The notes under the pieces are model-generated. The model was given only the letters and a program-made list of their open reading frames with translations. It did not search any database and was not told the DNA's origin. The translations under genes and the position numbers were made by a program. From positions 60,359,136-60,423,135 of the forward strand of contig OY720632.1 in the NCBI GenBank assembly GCA_963169105.1: a stretch of 64,000 bases of DNA, given 5' to 3'. Below, one piece after another: positions 63,601 through 64,000 of the stretch (the stretch's first letter is position 1; each line of letters begins with the position of its first letter). Origin of the DNA: Ceriagrion tenellum. Taxonomy: Eukaryota > Arthropoda > Insecta > Odonata > Coenagrionidae.

Positions 63601-64000
63601 AAAACGTCTGTTAAATATTTCAGAAGTATAGTACCAAATGATTTATTTGCAAAATGAGGCACTTCAAAAGAGTACATTGTTATTTTCTTTTGTGCGTTTT
63701 TATGAATTTAGATATTTTTTTTCATTACTTCTAGAGTTGCTGTAATTTACTACAGAGAGACTGTAGTTAGATAAGTGCCTACTCCCCCTCTATTTGATTG
63801 TAGTTTTTATTCTTTGTGTTCATAGTTTTAGAACATTGATTATATTTATATTTGGTTGGATGTAAGGACTTAAATAGTGCCGCTTGCATGGATATTTGAA
63901 TAGATATTTCATATATGCCTTGTACTGATATTTTTATTGTCATGGGTTTTCAGCTCTTGATGATGGTGTGTATGAATCTAGTCTTATGAATACCTCTCAG
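45391..64000 (+). CDS. KMT2C/KMT2D-type histone methyltransferase complex protein (Lpt/trr type), N-terminal part; continues past window
   Basis: Eleven exons join in phase: 45391-45622, 49140-49323, 54372-54608, 57781-58068, 58252-58349, 58462-58734, 59111-59227, 59715-59881, 60466-60656, 61190-61329 and 63954-64000+. They give 658 residues with no stop. In order: an acidic region (about 20-60), an AT-hook GPGRPRKGR (about 110-118), an RGRGGRRK basic motif (about 145-155), and an extended PHD (C223/C226 ... H352, C355 ... C427, H430). Then come three PHD fingers beginning about C443, C490 and C537, the last ending near C602. This tandem arrangement is diagnostic of KMT2C/KMT2D and of Drosophila Lpt. 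These proteins act in the nucleus in COMPASS-like complexes that monomethylate H3K4 at enhancers, and the PHD clusters read histone tails. Whether the gene also encodes the SET domain (KMT2C/D) or is split as in Drosophila cannot be seen here. Confidence 0.9.
45623..49139 (+). other. Intron 1 of the KMT2C/D-type coding region
   Basis: No other gene seen. It includes a weakly tRNA-like segment at about 47455-47515 and a 20 bp tandem repeat (separate entry). Confidence 0.5.
48706..48760. repeat. 20 bp tandem repeat, about 2.7 copies
   Basis: The unit TTCATTATTATTTTATTCAT at 48706-48725 recurs at 48726-48745 with two differences and partly at 48746-48760. It is intronic and AT-rich. Confidence 0.7.
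49140..49323 (+). CDS. KMT2C/D-type gene, AT-hook exon
   Basis: Acceptor TTATTTTAG|GG and donor GGAAAAG|GTGATT. It encodes SAQSTPVHMDDSASASMDY and then RRGPGRPRKGR, an AT-hook (GRP core flanked by basic residues) that binds the minor groove of AT-rich DNA. A lysine-rich end KKGIGLKLKRWK follows. Confidence 0.8.
52574..52653. repeat. 40 bp tandem duplication
   Basis: Positions 52574-52613 and 52614-52653 are two adjacent copies with three mismatches seen, sharing GATAATTAACGACTTTTCA. It lies in intron 2 of the KMT2C/D-type gene. Confidence 0.75.
53056..53530. repeat. Pair of diverged direct repeats, unknown element
   Basis: The block starting CATGTAAAGCTATC at 53056 recurs at 53411 (offset 355 bp) with shared TTGCAATA, AGCCTAATCGAC and CACATRAATCT words over about 110 bp. 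Just after the second copy lies a GTCAGTCAGTCAG run (about 53560-53575) and a TATATATA stretch. It is probably an unidentified transposable element of roughly 0.6 kb. Confidence 0.45.
54372..54608 (+). CDS. KMT2C/D-type gene, basic GRGGRRK exon
   Basis: The acceptor TTTTTTTCAG|TGG starts the exon; a second AG 15 bp further on (TTCCAG|AGG, exon start 54387) gives the same frame and omits five residues. The exon encodes RGIPRGRGGRRKEAAG, then a Ser/Pro/Asp-rich linker ending PPVYQEQ. The donor CAATG|GTGTGT splits a Trp codon completed by the next exon to give EQWPGKVCAFC. Confidence 0.85.
54609..57780 (+). other. Intron 3 of the KMT2C/D-type coding region
   Basis: AT-rich, with no supported gene. 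It contains a SINE-like repeat at 57481-57645, just before the next exon. Confidence 0.5.
57481..57645 (-). mobile_element. tRNA-derived SINE-like repeat
   Basis: On the minus strand a perfect T-arm-like sequence CCGGGTTCGAATCCCGG (B box) lies at about 57488-57511. The rest (57535-57645) matches the repeat at 30366-30452. There is no intact acceptor stem or A box, so it is not a functional tRNA. It lies in intron 3 of the KMT2C/D-type gene, in antisense orientation. Confidence 0.6.
57781..58068 (+). CDS. KMT2C/D-type gene, start of extended PHD finger
   Basis: Acceptor TTGTTAAAG|GCC and donor GCAAA|GTATGT. WPGKVCAFCNLGERSQLGQG opens the extended PHD (C223, C226). It is followed by a Ser/Gly/Pro-rich linker and a basic stretch VRRQKNLSRAK. 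WPGKVCAFCNLGERSQLGQG is nearly identical to what I remember of animal KMT2C, which makes this the most secure exon. Confidence 0.92.
58252..58349 (+). CDS. KMT2C/D-type gene, conserved DELSLIGY linker exon
   Basis: Acceptor CTTTTTAG|GC and donor ATCAG|GTGGGT. The 98 nt encode LLSLNANADPVDELSLIGYQ and a segment ending NSIFERS. A D-L/E-L-x-x-IG(F/Y) motif at this place between the two halves of the extended PHD is typical of the family. Confidence 0.85.
58462..58734 (+). CDS. KMT2C/D-type gene, second half of extended PHD finger
   Basis: Acceptor TTATTTGTAG|GT and donor TATGA|GTAAGT. HFFVHQSCALWSAGV supplies the His/Cys ligands of the first zinc cluster. KCAHCSHFGASLSC, SCPRAFHLPC and LLCTQH form the following PHD-like clusters. 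No ligand appears to be missing. Confidence 0.9.
59111..59227 (+). CDS. KMT2C/D-type gene, PHD finger 1 core
   Basis: Acceptor GGTTTTCAG|AT and donor CGCCAG|GTAAAG. It encodes CMSCYSLGDLLNLVMCTICG followed by THYHGRC (C443, C446, C458, C461, H466, C469). The last ligand pair (C484, C487) comes from the next exon. Confidence 0.88.
59715..59881 (+). CDS. KMT2C/D-type gene, end of PHD 1 and PHD finger 2
   Basis: Acceptor ATTGAAG|GA and donor TGTATG|GTGAGC. AGWQCSSCRLCQLC links PHD 1 to PHD 2. SKVLLCDVCDKAYHPYC gives C505, C508, H513 and C516, and QGWKC at the end starts the last ligand pair, completed by C534 in the next exon. Confidence 0.92.
60466..60656 (+). CDS. KMT2C/D-type gene, PHD finger 3 exon
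   Basis: Acceptor CGAAACAG|AATTGC and donor AGAAA|GTATGA. NCRVCSDCGSRTPGSG opens PHD 3 (C537, C540). CDSCYQQ, CPLCRRAYRH and MVQCGLCRK follow, matching the unusual CxxCYQQ...CPxC pattern of the third PHD in KMT2C/D proteins. Confidence 0.9.
61190..61329 (+). CDS. KMT2C/D-type gene, end of PHD 3
   Basis: Acceptor CTCTTTTAG|GTTTG and donor GAGAAT|GTAAGT. It encodes FVHGTCDPDAEMLTYQ, supplying the His/Cys ligands H599 and C602, then YEYICPICKNYTQG with the final Cys pair, then a basic end MSVKKRE. Confidence 0.9.
62032..63592 (-). mobile_element. Tigger-like DNA transposon, 1561 bp, flanked by TA
   Basis: Terminal inverted repeats begin CAGGCAGTCCCTG on the left, with CAGGTAGTCCCCGAG as the complement on the right. 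TA dinucleotides sit immediately outside both ends (62030-62031 and 63593-63594), as for Tc1/mariner-pogo elements. The CAGGTAGTCCCCG start is typical of Tigger families. The interior keeps only the C-terminal part of the transposase, so it is an internally deleted copy. It inserted into the KMT2C/D-type intron. Confidence 0.8.
62660..63200 (-). pseudogene. Tigger transposase C-terminus, frameshifted
   Basis: On the minus strand: GFMANEVDEVID, EDIEELLN, HKEWTNKDLIELGAQRAEVG with an acidic run, then SEVFETVNSAVEKLEQMDS. After a frame change come RFVTVSRALQDAMSCYEETY and, after another, a TSLHSFFTKVDST-like end. This order (EELL...LTNEDLIEL... and a final FF-KV segment) matches the C-terminal part of Tigger-type transposase proteins. 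In-frame stops and at least two frame changes make it non-functional, and the DDE core is absent. Confidence 0.65.
63954..64000 (+). CDS. KMT2C/D-type gene, partial exon at window edge
   Basis: Acceptor GGGTTTTCAG|CT. The frame continues in phase with the previous exon, giving SLDDGVYESSLMNTSQ up to the last base. The exon runs out of the window. Confidence 0.7.

Noticed and set aside
1..64000. CRISPR arrays, operons, phage or prokaryotic defence systems
   Set aside because: The window is intron-bearing eukaryotic DNA; no regularly spaced short repeats or bacterial gene organisation occur.

Overview
The window looks like arthropod (most likely insect) nuclear DNA. Reasons: split genes with GT-AG introns up to several kb, long AT-rich non-coding stretches with CpG-rich islands, and a dense load of eukaryotic transposable elements (non-LTR retrotransposons, tRNA-derived SINEs, Tigger/pogo-type and hAT-like DNA elements, foldback elements). 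I cannot name the species. There is no sign of a prokaryotic gene cluster, CRISPR array or operon.

Two protein-coding genes can be supported, both on the + strand. Gene 1 has exons at 28027-28881, 30636-30782 and 38338-38623. It encodes a small membrane protein with two hydrophobic segments and a long polar tail, resembling the TMEM200 type. Its first visible exon is strikingly GC-rich, and its true 5' end lies upstream and is unresolved. Gene 2 starts at about 45.4 kb and runs off the right edge. Eleven exons in this window join with consistent reading phases. They encode the N-terminus of a KMT2C/KMT2D-type protein (Drosophila Lpt/trr type): an acidic start, an AT-hook, an extended PHD finger and three clustered PHD fingers. 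The SET domain, if this gene has one, lies outside the window. A CpG-rich segment with two CCAAT boxes and an NRF-1-like site at about 44.25 kb, plus a consensus splice donor at 44800/44801, is a good candidate for its promoter and leader exon.

Layout: 1-4.9 kb has no recognisable gene. 4.9-7.6 kb is a CpG/GC-rich island with GA tracts, probably promoter or 5' leader sequence of a + strand gene. 8.8-11.1 kb holds a foldback element, a LINE fragment and a SINE. 14.3-15.1 kb is a LINE 3' end. 17.8 kb is a second foldback. 20.8-21.3 kb is a Tigger transposase remnant. 23.3-24.4 kb has two inverted-repeat elements. 24.6-27.0 kb is a dead LINE with an almost perfect tandem duplication at its 3' end. 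28.0-38.6 kb is gene 1, whose second intron contains a 3.15 kb structure with roughly 0.5 kb inverted arms. 38.6-44.2 kb is gene-free. 44.2-64.0 kb is gene 2, with a 1.56 kb Tigger-like element in the intron before the last exon seen.

The genes do not obviously work together. The most unusual non-coding features are the long inverted-repeat and foldback elements, two of which are flanked by 12-14 bp direct repeats, and the near-identical 168 bp duplication at the end of an otherwise decayed LINE. All calls are by eye; no database search was possible.
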